A program made the position numbers and the translations under genes. The notes beneath the pieces are model-generated. The model saw nothing but the letters and a program-made list of their open reading frames with translations, did no database searches and was not told the origin of the DNA. 37,987 nt of DNA from assembly GCA_000403945.1 (NCBI GenBank), contig APFI01000197.1:1-37987 (forward strand), given 5' to 3'. Below are positions 30,679-37,987 of this stretch, one piece after another. This DNA comes from Desulfovibrio sp. Dsv1 (lineage in GTDB: Bacteria; Desulfobacterota; Desulfovibrionia; Desulfovibrionales; Desulfovibrionaceae). The first letter of the stretch is position 1, and the number at the start of each line of letters is the position of its first letter.

Positions 30679-31509
30679 TCAACGGTTCATACCGTCCTGT
30701 TCCTGCCAGGCCGCCAGAGTGCTGGAAATATATTCGCAGATGGCCGCGTGTTCTTCCTTGCCTTGGCCCCGGACGCGCATGGGCCGCGCGAAACGGTAGC
30801 GCACGGCCATGCCGGCTTTGACCGGTCCCAGTTCCTTAATTTTTTTGCCCTGGCCCCAGGCATCAGTCTTAAGGGCCACGGGAACAATGGGCACGCCGGC
30901 CTTCCGGGCCAGTTTGACGCCAATGCTGTTGAAATGGCACGCGTCGAACACGCTGGAGCGTGTGCTTTGGGGAAAGACGATAATAGAAATTCCTTTTTTG
31001 AGGCGTTCCACGCCGCCGTCCAATACGGCGGAGAGATCTTCGCGGGGATTGACCCGACCCACGACAATGGGGTCGCGCGAGCGCATTACCGCGCCGAAAA
31101 AGGGCATGGTGGTCAGGCTTTTCTTGACCACAAAGGTCACGGGCCTGCGCGGGCGGATCATGCCCGGCAGCATGAAGGTCTCCAAGGTGCTCATGTGGTT
31201 GGCCACAAAGAGGCAGGGACCGTCCTCGGCGGTAATGGCGTCCATGCCCTCCACTTCAATGGGGCAGCCCATGCGCTCCATAAGATCCGACGTCCAGATG
31301 CTGGCATAGACCCACGCGGCGTCGTCGCACAGTCCGCGCGCGGCCCGGCGGCAGAGCCAGCGCACCGGCCCGAGAAAAAGGCGGATGTAGAAGGAAAGCG
31401 AGGGCAACATCCGGCTGAACACGTCCGCCTGGATTCTTGGACTGCGATAGGTGTCGCCGGTGAGGAATTTTTCAAGAAAAACGCCGTCAATGTGTTGAGG
31501 AATCATCAC
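30679..31509 (-). CDS. PlsC-like lysophospholipid (1-acylglycerol-3-phosphate) acyltransferase
   Basis: A 276-residue membrane-associated acyltransferase that would transfer an acyl group to lysophosphatidic acid or a similar acceptor. Motif I is NHMSTLE (about residues 107-113), where the usual HX4D is HX4E. Motif III is FPQSTRS (about 184-190) in place of the usual FPEGTRS, and motif IV VPIVPVALKT follows. Both deviations affect conserved positions, so activity or substrate may differ from PlsC proper. Hydrophobic segments occur near residues 32-55. It overlaps the end of rarA by 23 bp and is last in a minus-strand operon ending at the attR terminator. Confidence 0.8.
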   Translation of the reverse strand: MMIPQHIDGVFLEKFLTGDTYRSPRIQADVFSRMLPSLSFYIRLFLGPVRWLCRRAARGLCDDAAWVYASIWTSDLMERMGCPIEVEGMDAITAEDGPCLFVANHMSTLETFMLPGMIRPRRPVTFVVKKSLTTMPFFGAVMRSRDPIVVGRVNPREDLSAVLDGGVERLKKGISIIVFPQSTRSSVFDACHFNSIGVKLARKAGVPIVPVALKTDAWGQGKKIKELGPVKAGMAVRYRFARPMRVRGQGKEEHAAICEYISSTLAAWQEQDGMNR

Positions 31510-32731
31510 TGGTCATCCGTTTTTTGATTTTATGGATTTTGCGCCACCACTGCGAGATCCGCAGTTCCTCACCATTGTCGCGCGGATGGTAAAAACGCCT
31601 GCCTTCCAGCTCGGGCGGCAGATAGGACTGTTCCACCCAGGAATCAGGATAATTGTGCGGATATTTGTATTCCTTGCCGTAGCCCCACTCCTTCTGCAAT
31701 TGGGTTGAAGGATTGCGCAGATGCAGGGGCACGGCGCGCGCGCCGTTGAGTTTCACCTCGCGCGCGGCATTGAGATAGGCCGCATAAGAGGCGTTGCTCT
31801 TGCGGGCCAGGGCCAGATAGACCACGGTTTCGGCCAGAGGAATAAACCCTTCGGGCATGCCTACGAACTCCACGGCATGCTGGCAGGACACGGCCAAGGG
31901 CAGGGCGTTTGGATCGGCCAGCCCCACGTCCTCTGAAGCGGAAAGGATCAGGCGGCGGCAGACGAAGCGCGGATCTTCGCCGCCTTCCAGCAGGCAGGCC
32001 AGATAATAGAGGGCCCCGTCCACGTCGCTGCCGCGAATGGATTTGATCAGGGCCGAGGCCAGTTCGTAATGGCTGTCACCGTTCTTGTCGTGGCGGACCA
32101 GCGCTTCGGGCAGGACCGACTTGATTTGCTCCAGATCCCGCTTGTCTTCGGGCAGCGCGGCCACATATTCCACCAGATTGAGCAGGCTGCGGGCGTCGCC
32201 GTGGGCCACGCCCGCCAGCAGGTCCAGCACTTCGTCGTCCATCCGCACCTGAAGATCCTGCGCGCCGCGCCGCGCCAGCTGCATCAGCTCGGATCGGCCC
32301 AGAGGACGCAGGCGCAGCACATGCAGCCGCGAGAGGAGCTGGCGAGTGACGCTGAAGGACGGATTTTCCGTGGTGGTGGCCAGCAGGGTCAGCTCGCCGG
32401 ATTCCACCAAGGGCAGAAAAAAATCCTGTTGGGCCTTGGAAAAACGGTGCAGTTCATCCAACACCAGAATCTCCACCCCGGCCAGGGAGCGGCGCAAATG
32501 TTGCAACCCCGCTTCCGGAGCACTGAGGCGCAGGTATTTTTTACCAGTGGATTTGGCCAGCAGCAAAGCCAGTGTGGACTTGCCGCAACCGGGCGGGCCG
32601 AAAAAAAGCAGGCTGGGCAGGCGCTTGGCCTGCATCAGCGAACGCAGACGGTCCGTCAGATGGGTCTGCCCCAGAAATTGCGTCATGTCGTCCGGCCGCA
32701 TGCGTTCCGGCAGGGGCTTGCTGATGGCCAT
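31487..32731 (-). CDS. rarA: replication-associated recombination protein A
   Basis: A 414-residue AAA+ ATPase of the RarA/MgsA/WRNIP1 family, acting at stalled replication forks. Walker A GPPGCGKST is at about residues 45-53 and Walker B ILVLDELHRF at about 88-97. Sensor 1 TTTENPSFSV follows, and the C-terminal tetramerisation region ends with the family block LRNPSTQLQKEWGYGKEYKYPHNYPD. I start it at MAISKPLPERMRPDD, right after the rsmE stop, rather than 18 codons upstream inside rsmE. Length and motifs are normal. Confidence 0.95.
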   Translation of the reverse strand: MAISKPLPERMRPDDMTQFLGQTHLTDRLRSLMQAKRLPSLLFFGPPGCGKSTLALLLAKSTGKKYLRLSAPEAGLQHLRRSLAGVEILVLDELHRFSKAQQDFFLPLVESGELTLLATTTENPSFSVTRQLLSRLHVLRLRPLGRSELMQLARRGAQDLQVRMDDEVLDLLAGVAHGDARSLLNLVEYVAALPEDKRDLEQIKSVLPEALVRHDKNGDSHYELASALIKSIRGSDVDGALYYLACLLEGGEDPRFVCRRLILSASEDVGLADPNALPLAVSCQHAVEFVGMPEGFIPLAETVVYLALARKSNASYAAYLNAAREVKLNGARAVPLHLRNPSTQLQKEWGYGKEYKYPHNYPDSWVEQSYLPPELEGRRFYHPRDNGEELRISQWWRKIHKIKKRMTSDDSSTH

Positions 32732-32733
32732 GC

Positions 32734-33486
32734 TCAGCCCCCCGTGCGTTCCGCGCCCCGGCCCGGCAACTGCGAGGCCCACCAATGGATGCCCAGACAG
32801 AGGGTGGCCGCCGTTTCACAACGCAGCACCCGGGCTCCCAAGCTGACCGCAGCAAAGCCCACCGTGTGCAGAATATCCAGCTCTCGCGCGGAAAAACCGC
32901 CCTCCGGTCCGATGACATAGACGGAGATGCCCGGCCTGCCCGCCAGATCCGGCGAGAGCATGGGCACGTTTTCCTGCATTTCCCAAGGCAGAATGCGCTG
33001 GTCGGCGGCGCGGGAAAGTTCGGCAAGCTCGTCCGCGCCGCGGCCCAGGACACGCACTTCCGGCAGCCAGGGATTTCCGCTTTGCTTGGCTCCGGCGATC
33101 ATCTGCCCCAAGCAGGATTCACACGCGCTGGTCGGCAATTTGCCCTGGCTGTGGTCGCCCTGCCAGAGCCAGACAGCATGCGCGCCCAGTTCCACGGCCT
33201 TTTCCATAAAAAAGCCACGCCGCACGGCCTTGCTGAAGGCCAGAGCTATCACAGCCAGGGACACGGGCCGGGGTGTAAAAGACTCGTCCAGGCATTCCAG
33301 ACGCGCGTTTTTTTTCCCTGCCGCACGGATGACAAAGCGGCCTGTGCGGCCTTGGCCGTCCAGCAGGCCCACTTCATCGCCCGGCCCAAGACGCAGTACC
33401 TGTCCTAGGTGTTTGGCCTCCTGGCCTTCCAGGGCAACTTCGTGTCCCCAGGCTTCGGGCGGCAGATAGAAAAAAAGTCCGCTCAT
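32734..33486 (-). CDS. rsmE: 16S rRNA (uracil-1498-N3)-methyltransferase
   Basis: A 250-residue SPOUT-class methyltransferase that methylates U1498 of 16S rRNA using SAM. The deep-knot signature is clear: VYVIGPEGGFSARELDIL (about residues 189-206) and SLGARVLRCETAATLCLGI (about 213-231). The N-terminal PUA-like part contains HLGQVLRLGPGDEVGLLDGQG, also typical. It overlaps the end of the upstream 580-residue gene by four bases and is followed at once by rarA, indicating one operon. Confidence 0.95.
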   Translation of the reverse strand: MSGLFFYLPPEAWGHEVALEGQEAKHLGQVLRLGPGDEVGLLDGQGRTGRFVIRAAGKKNARLECLDESFTPRPVSLAVIALAFSKAVRRGFFMEKAVELGAHAVWLWQGDHSQGKLPTSACESCLGQMIAGAKQSGNPWLPEVRVLGRGADELAELSRAADQRILPWEMQENVPMLSPDLAGRPGISVYVIGPEGGFSARELDILHTVGFAAVSLGARVLRCETAATLCLGIHWWASQLPGRGAERTGG

Positions 33487-35219
33487 GCCACAACCATTTC
33501 CTTCATCAGCTTGGTTTCCGTGCCGAGACGCACCTTCCGCACGGCTTTGAAACCGTCCTGCAGAGAAACCAGCCTGCCGTAATTTTTGCGTATTTCCAGC
33601 CCGGCTTTGGTTAGAGCGCTTTCGGGCACGTCCAGATAATTGCGCCGCAAATACCGGTCACGCAGAATTTTTTCCATACACTCAATGATATCATCCACCA
33701 GGGCCGGGAAAAAGTTGACGATCTCAAACTTGAGTTCGTTGAGCAGGTCCACGGCTTCGCGCATCATCTGTCGGTAGGTGATGCGCGCGCCCTTGAAGGT
33801 GCGCTGGCAGATATCCTCCAGGATGCGTACCCGGCGAGCCTGCTGGATATAGCTGAAGCGTGTGCATACCTCTTGGTACAGATCGCGCATGCTGTCAAAA
33901 GTTTCGGCATTGCCCGGCTCGAAAAGATATCCGGACAACACCTTGCTGACATTGGCAAAAAATTCGTCACTGTAGCTGATCATCCGGCGCTGATGCTTGG
34001 TCAGCCAAGTGTACAGAAACTTGAGGCGCTTTTCGTCCGTATCGGTATTCTCCACCACTTCGGTGCGCTTATAGACGATGCGGCCCGTGAATTCGCCCCG
34101 GACGATGTCGTTGAGGCGTAAAAACATATTGCTGGCGTCCTTGATGATGTTCAGGCCGCGCAGAGATTCGCCGGTGAGCGGATGCAGTACTTCCTGTTCG
34201 ACCACGGAAAGGGCGCGATCCTGGCGCACGTTGCTGGAGTCGAAACGGTGCTGGCGATAGGTGATCCGCATGATGACCACGCGCCGGGACTTGTCCAGGA
34301 AAAAACCGTCCCGGTCGATGATGTCCAGGGCTTCTTCTTGATCCTCGTCCACGGCCACAAGGGCGATTTTTTCCAGCAGGGGATAGCGCCGGTTTTCACC
34401 GTTGGAAAGGTAGGTGGTCAACGTGCGATCGGTCTGGCCCATGACGCGCAGCAGGAAGCGCTCGCCCATCTTGTGTAGCTTGCGGGCGAAAAGCGCGCTG
34501 GAGGTGCGCCGCTCGGACACGATAGGAAAGCCGTACAGTTCCATGAGGTACTGATAGACAAACATCCGGTTGCGCTCATACATATCGCTGTCGCCGTAGA
34601 CGAATTTACCGATACGGATGCCGAAACGCTTGAGCTCGCTGTCGATGTCGGAAGGGAAGGAGGCGAACACTCCCGCCAGATGGAAAAGCCTGTCCGTATC
34701 CCAAGCCAGAACCTGGGCTCTGTCCATATTCAGCAGATAGGGCATCAGGGATGGATAGTTGTCCAGCAGCACCATATCCACATAGCGGAACTGCTGGCGG
34801 AAAATATCCTGATGGACGCGCGGCAGGCGCGAAGCCAGGGTCTGAATGTTCTGGCCGATGACCTGATTTTCCAGAGGACAGCAGGCACCGTCGGCCTCGG
34901 TGATGACCGGGTGGAGTTTGTCGAACTGGAAAATCTCGGAGAAGTAGTCCAGCTGGCGGGCAAAGGCCACCAGGGCGAAGCCCGGCAGATCCTTGTGCTC
35001 AAACATGTCGTTGTCAAAGGAGGGCAGCAGTTCGCGGCCTTCCACCAACGGATAGTTTTTGTTCTCCTGATAAGGCTTGGCCAGGCAAAAGCGGATGTGC
35101 ACCGCATCCAGAAAGCGCTTGAGCGCGTCCAGTTCGCTGACGGCAACAGGTTCGGACAACGTCGCGGCATCTCGCCAAGGCAGCCCGTCTTTGCTGAAAA
35201 CCTCTTGCCATTTCATCAT
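33483..35219 (-). CDS. large conserved-looking protein of unknown function
   Basis: A 578-residue soluble protein that I do not recognise. It is charged and mostly helical, with no TM segment, signal peptide or obvious enzyme motif. Notable stretches: LFARKLHKMGERFLLRVMGQTDRTL, a segment DRDGFFLDKSRRVVIMRITYRQ near residues 305-325, and a C-terminal region MREAVDLLNELKFEIVNFFPALVDDIIECM. Start: AGGA lies seven bases before the ATG at 35219, which is preferred over an upstream TTG. It heads the operon containing rsmE, rarA and the acyltransferase. The DNA just upstream is an insertion-sequence remnant, so its promoter is uncertain. It may be a lineage-specific Desulfovibrio family. Confidence 0.8.
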   Translation of the reverse strand: MMKWQEVFSKDGLPWRDAATLSEPVAVSELDALKRFLDAVHIRFCLAKPYQENKNYPLVEGRELLPSFDNDMFEHKDLPGFALVAFARQLDYFSEIFQFDKLHPVITEADGACCPLENQVIGQNIQTLASRLPRVHQDIFRQQFRYVDMVLLDNYPSLMPYLLNMDRAQVLAWDTDRLFHLAGVFASFPSDIDSELKRFGIRIGKFVYGDSDMYERNRMFVYQYLMELYGFPIVSERRTSSALFARKLHKMGERFLLRVMGQTDRTLTTYLSNGENRRYPLLEKIALVAVDEDQEEALDIIDRDGFFLDKSRRVVIMRITYRQHRFDSSNVRQDRALSVVEQEVLHPLTGESLRGLNIIKDASNMFLRLNDIVRGEFTGRIVYKRTEVVENTDTDEKRLKFLYTWLTKHQRRMISYSDEFFANVSKVLSGYLFEPGNAETFDSMRDLYQEVCTRFSYIQQARRVRILEDICQRTFKGARITYRQMMREAVDLLNELKFEIVNFFPALVDDIIECMEKILRDRYLRRNYLDVPESALTKAGLEIRKNYGRLVSLQDGFKAVRKVRLGTETKLMKEMVVA

Positions 35220-35790
35220 CCACAAATCCTGACAACAATTTTTTTATGGGGCTGTCCTGGCCAGGGTTGGCGCCCAGCCCGCCTGAGCCAGTCAATCAAC
35301 CGTGTCAGCGGTTGGCTGTGGTCGCCTCCATTGAAGCGCCACTCACACTCCTTCAGGGACCAGCAAAAGTGATCCGGCCTGATTCCGTTGCATCGGCGCG
35401 GGCGCATCCCGGCCTGGTTCCAAAAGTTTTCCAGCCTGTTGTCATGATTGTCCCGCAATGCAAAAAACCTGAGTGACTCATGCGATGATGAGACGCGCCG
35501 ACATCTGATACATCGCATGCCGTGAATGTATCTGTGTATGCAATGCCGTCCTGTTCAACCCGCTCCCCGGTGACAGGCATCAATGTCCCGGTTTGGGCAT
35601 CGGGAATCACTGCGGCATAAACCTTGCCGCGGCGTTTCGACGGACCAGCTACGACGATTTTTCCATCCGCGCATCTTCCCCGCCCGCCTTTACGGACTCC
35701 ACCGGAACAACTTTCGTCCGCTTCTGTCTCACCTGAAAGACGATACCTGGCAGACGAGATGCCATCAATCGCCGCAGTCGCATGAAACAT
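35216..35790 (-). pseudogene. IS1595/ISXO2-type transposase remnant, frameshifted and truncated
   Basis: Two frames together give the central and C-terminal part of an ISXO2-like DDE transposase. The first (35790 down to about 35470) has GETEADESCSGGVRKGGRGR (family: GExExDExYxGGxRKGxRG, the first catalytic Asp), GPSKRRGKVYAAVIPDAQTG and YTDTFTACDVSDV (second Asp). A one-base loss near the T-run at about 35460 shifts to a second frame with LENFWNQAG and SLKECEWRFNG, the family C-terminus. The N-terminal zinc-ribbon/HTH part is missing; in the same frame TGA and TAA stops lie just upstream. No terminal inverted repeats were found. It lies directly in front of the 33483-35219 gene, whose start it abuts. 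Confidence 0.85.
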
Positions 35791-35910
35791 GTCGCGGCGG
35801 TATTTAGATAGGTTTTATCAATTCAGACTGTTGTCGCGAGTTTAACCCGCTTCGTCTTTCGTACTTAAGCTATCCCGGCCTATTCGGCATGGCCAAGACA
35901 TCCCCCCCCC

Positions 35911-35945
35911 AAAAAAACCCCTCGCCACCGTCCAGTGTCGAGAGG
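35911..35945 (-). terminator. rho-independent terminator of the ompH gene
   Basis: On the minus strand CCTCTCG (35945-35939) pairs with CGAGGGG (35924-35918) with one wobble, and is followed by seven T residues (the A run 35911-35917). It lies about 30 bp after the ompH stop. Nine C residues beyond it (35902-35910) are an unusual homopolymer. Confidence 0.7.
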
Positions 35946-35975
35946 CTTTTTGCTTGCGGCGAAAATGTCCGGTGC

Positions 35976-36521
35976 TTACTTCTTGTCGTCCTTCTTGGCG
36001 CCGCCAGCCTTATACAGCTTGTTCACTTCGGCCAGCACGTCTTGGGTCAGGTCCATGGACTGATCGGCATAAAGCACGCCGCCAGCCGTAACGTCCACCA
36101 CAAAGTTGAAGCCCTTGGCGCGGGCCACCTCATAGGTGGCGCTGAACACCAGCGTAACCATGTCTTGGCGCAGCTTGACCTCGTCCTGTTCCACCTTGCG
36201 CAGGAAATTGCGGGTCTTTTGATCCAGTTCCTGCTTGGCGCGGATGAAAGCCAGCTTCTTTTCCTCGCTGGCTTTGGGATTTTTCAGATCCTCGGCCTTT
36301 TTCTTCAACGCTTCTCCCTGTTTTTCCAAGCTCTGGCGCTCGTTGCCGTATTTGGATTCCATCTGCTTCTTGGCGGCTTGGGCCGGCTCACTCTGGGTCG
36401 CCACGGTCTGCATGTCCACCACGCCGATTTTGGCTGCGGGCACGGCGTTTTCATCGACGGCAAAAGCCGCGCCGGCCATCAACAGGCATGCCGCAAGGGT
36501 CATCAACGCAACATTACGCAT
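35976..36521 (-). CDS. OmpH/Skp-family periplasmic chaperone
   Basis: A 181-residue precursor. The signal peptide MRNVALMTLAACLLMAGAAFA is cleaved before VDEN. The mature part starts with a beta strand (KIGVVDMQTVATQSE) and continues as two long charged helices (about residues 48-125: KKQMESKYGNERQSLEKQGE and on). It ends in strands (GFNFVVDVTAGGVLYADQSM), the tentacle architecture of Skp. It would hold unfolded outer-membrane proteins in the periplasm. AAGGAG lies eight bases before the ATG. It follows the amidase by about 200 bp on the same strand. Confidence 0.92.
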   Translation of the reverse strand: MRNVALMTLAACLLMAGAAFAVDENAVPAAKIGVVDMQTVATQSEPAQAAKKQMESKYGNERQSLEKQGEALKKKAEDLKNPKASEEKKLAFIRAKQELDQKTRNFLRKVEQDEVKLRQDMVTLVFSATYEVARAKGFNFVVDVTAGGVLYADQSMDLTQDVLAEVNKLYKAGGAKKDDKK

Positions 36522-36717
36522 GAAAGTTCTCCTTCCCCAATTGCTGAAATTTTATGTCGCCCTTGCGGAACAGGTGTGGTCCACGCGCCGTAAGAAGTTC
36601 GTCTGTAAAAAAGAAACTCCAAGAGGAATCTCCGCTGGCGCGAAAATAGCGCCCCCCCCGGTCCGCTTGTTGCGCGCGGTTTTTTGACGGGCGCGACGCA
36701 ACAATAAAATACGGCGT

Positions 36718-37987
36718 TTACATAGCACCGGAGCTGGTGGGCGTCAAGGAATTCTGCGCGGTTTGGCGTTTGAGAAGGCGATCCTTGTAGGCCAGGATGC
36801 CTTCGGCCAGACCTTCGGCCAAGGCGTGACGATATTTGGGATTGCTCAGGTTGCGGGCCTCGGTCTGATTGGTACAGTAACCGAGCTCCACCAGCACCGC
36901 GGGCATCTGCGCGCCGATCAACACGTGGAAGGGCGCGGCCTTGACGCCGTTGTTTCTGACCGTGAAATCCCGCCGCTTCAGGCGGAACATGGACAGACGC
37001 TGGATATCCGTGGCTAGGCGGCGCGATTCCTCCACTCGGGCGTTGAGCATGACGTCGGCCAGCATGTTCCGCATGTCGCCAAGGCGGTGGTCACTGCCGG
37101 CGTTTTCCAGGGCGGCCACGCGCGCGGCCTGCGGATTGCTGGCCAGATCCAGGTAATAGGTTTCCAGGCCGCTGACCCGCTGGTCGGCGCTGGCGTTGAC
37201 ATGCACCGAGACGAAGAGGTCGGCGCGCGCCGCGTTGGCTTTGCGAGTGCGCTCGCTCAGGGAAACAGCCATGTCGCGCGTGCGGCTGTAGACGACCTCC
37301 AGGCCGTTGGCTTCCAGAAGGCGGCCCAGACTCATTGCCACGTCCAGAGTGATCAGGCGCTCCAGTACATTGTTGTGACTGGTGCCCGGATCCCGGCCGC
37401 CATGTCCAGCGTCAATGAACACCGTGTGCACGGTCAGGCCGAGTTGGCTGGCCATATCGCTGACCTGACGGCTCCTGATGTCGACCTTGCTGGCGCGATG
37501 AGCCGCATCGTCCCCCCCGGCGGAAGCGAAAGCCGCCGCGGCCCCGGCCTTGCGCGGAAGCGGCGCCTTGCCGGCGGCCACACTGAGTATGATTCGGCAG
37601 GGGTCGTCTTCTGTACGGGCGTCGAAGCGCCGCACTTCACGAAAATCAAATTGCAGACTGGCCCCGCCTTCCTTGCGGTCACGCACGCGCACGGCCTGCA
37701 AGAGGCTGCCGCGCACTGTGACGCCTTTGCGCACGTCGTTAACCACGGCGGCGTTTTCCAGATCCAGATACAAGCGGGCCGGGGCGCCTTTCTGGGCCTT
37801 GACCAGACGGGTGGAGTAGCGGGCGGGGCCGCTCATTTCCAGCACGATTTCCACGCTGTTCGCGTTCAGGGAATCCCATGAGAGTACCTGAAGTTCCGGC
37901 GTTTCCAGCCGGGCCGGAACCTTGGGCGTCGTATGCGCCCGCCCGCCGCCCGGCGCGGCCGCGCCGTCGCCGGCGTCCGCCAGACCG
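36718..37987 (-). CDS. N-acetylmuramoyl-L-alanine amidase with AMIN domain, N-terminus outside the window
   Basis: An envelope amidase (Amidase_3 family) that removes peptide stems from peptidoglycan during cell separation. The frame is open to the window edge; GTG at 37854 is probably internal, since coding-like sequence (ELQVLSWDSLNANSVEIVLE) continues upstream. The AMIN targeting domain runs to about 37,590. A linker of Ala/Gly follows, then the catalytic domain. Zinc ligands are His in FIDAGHGGRDPG, Glu in NVLERLITLDVAM and His in FVSVHVNASADQR; the catalytic Glu is in VLVELGYCTN. The tail ends SLTPTSSGAM. Its upstream part and signal peptide cannot be seen. Confidence 0.93.
   Translation of the reverse strand, partial: GLADAGDGAAAPGGGRAHTTPKVPARLETPELQVLSWDSLNANSVEIVLEMSGPARYSTRLVKAQKGAPARLYLDLENAAVVNDVRKGVTVRGSLLQAVRVRDRKEGGASLQFDFREVRRFDARTEDDPCRIILSVAAGKAPLPRKAGAAAAFASAGGDDAAHRASKVDIRSRQVSDMASQLGLTVHTVFIDAGHGGRDPGTSHNNVLERLITLDVAMSLGRLLEANGLEVVYSRTRDMAVSLSERTRKANAARADLFVSVHVNASADQRVSGLETYYLDLASNPQAARVAALENAGSDHRLGDMRNMLADVMLNARVEESRRLATDIQRLSMFRLKRRDFTVRNNGVKAAPFHVLIGAQMPAVLVELGYCTNQTEARNLSNPKYRHALAEGLAEGILAYKDRLLKRQTAQNSLTPTSSGAM

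Noticed and set aside
30430..31527. 365-codon plus-strand frame over attR and the acyltransferase
   Set aside because: It crosses a tRNA fragment and a strong terminator and lies opposite a gene with recognisable motifs.

Overview
The window is the right-hand part of a tailed-phage prophage (about positions 1-30,600) followed by about 7.4 kb of host chromosome. The host genes (a PlsC-like acyltransferase, RarA, RsmE, a 580-residue protein I do not recognise, an OmpH/Skp chaperone and an AMIN-type N-acetylmuramoyl-L-alanine amidase) and the GC-rich codon use suggest a Gram-negative, most likely Desulfovibrio-like deltaproteobacterium. That genus call is an inference from protein flavour, not from any search.

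Layout. (1) 42-1682, minus strand: a two-TM protein, an ImmA/IrrE metallopeptidase and a small helix-turn-helix (HTH) protein, separated by a 520-bp stretch with no convincing gene. (2) 2092-4165: the immunity region. An XRE-type repressor is divergent from a Cro-like regulator. Three 14-bp operators lie between them with centres exactly 27 bp apart, and two more copies lie 1.7 kb away. The repressor is transcribed with an AT-rich GIY-YIG/transmembrane/zinc-ribbon gene that is broken by two -1 frameshifts and ends in a terminator. (3) 4194-6348, plus strand: a zinc-ribbon protein, an orphan C-terminal piece of a C5-cytosine methyltransferase, an O-like replication initiator with an apparent origin inside the gene (seven phased GACCAGC repeats next to an AT-rich tract), and RusA. 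(4) 6335-17820: small and large terminase, unknown proteins, a minus-strand HigBA-type toxin-antitoxin pair, a lysis cassette (pesticin-like muramidase, overlapping Rz/Rz1 spanins, two small membrane proteins), a portal protein, a fibre-like protein, a GNAT-like protein and three likely internal virion proteins. (5) 17988-18679, minus: a BrnT/BrnA pair and a MazE-like tail. (6) 18798-30407: one 3,869-residue polyvalent virion protein joining an N6-adenine methyltransferase, an SNF2-type helicase, a zincin-like motif, a MuF-C-like domain and a membrane-associated C-terminus. A separate 111-codon gene with its own Shine-Dalgarno site is nested inside it.

The right attachment site is the 3' part of a tRNA-Pro(CGG) gene (30560-30607) followed by a strong terminator. 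The intact tRNA, attL and presumably the integrase lie to the left of the window. No scaffold, major capsid or tail-tube gene is visible. The portal reading frame switches at about residue 560 into what looks like the end of a different structural protein, so an in-frame deletion has probably removed the capsid genes and the prophage is probably defective unless helped.

How it works together: lysogeny is likely held by the repressor at the clustered operators, possibly relieved by ImmA-type proteolysis. The initiator and its internal origin would replicate the DNA, the terminase would package it, and the giant protein would be delivered with the DNA to modify or protect it. The toxin-antitoxin pairs sit in reverse orientation among the late genes, as lysogenic conversion or maintenance genes often do.
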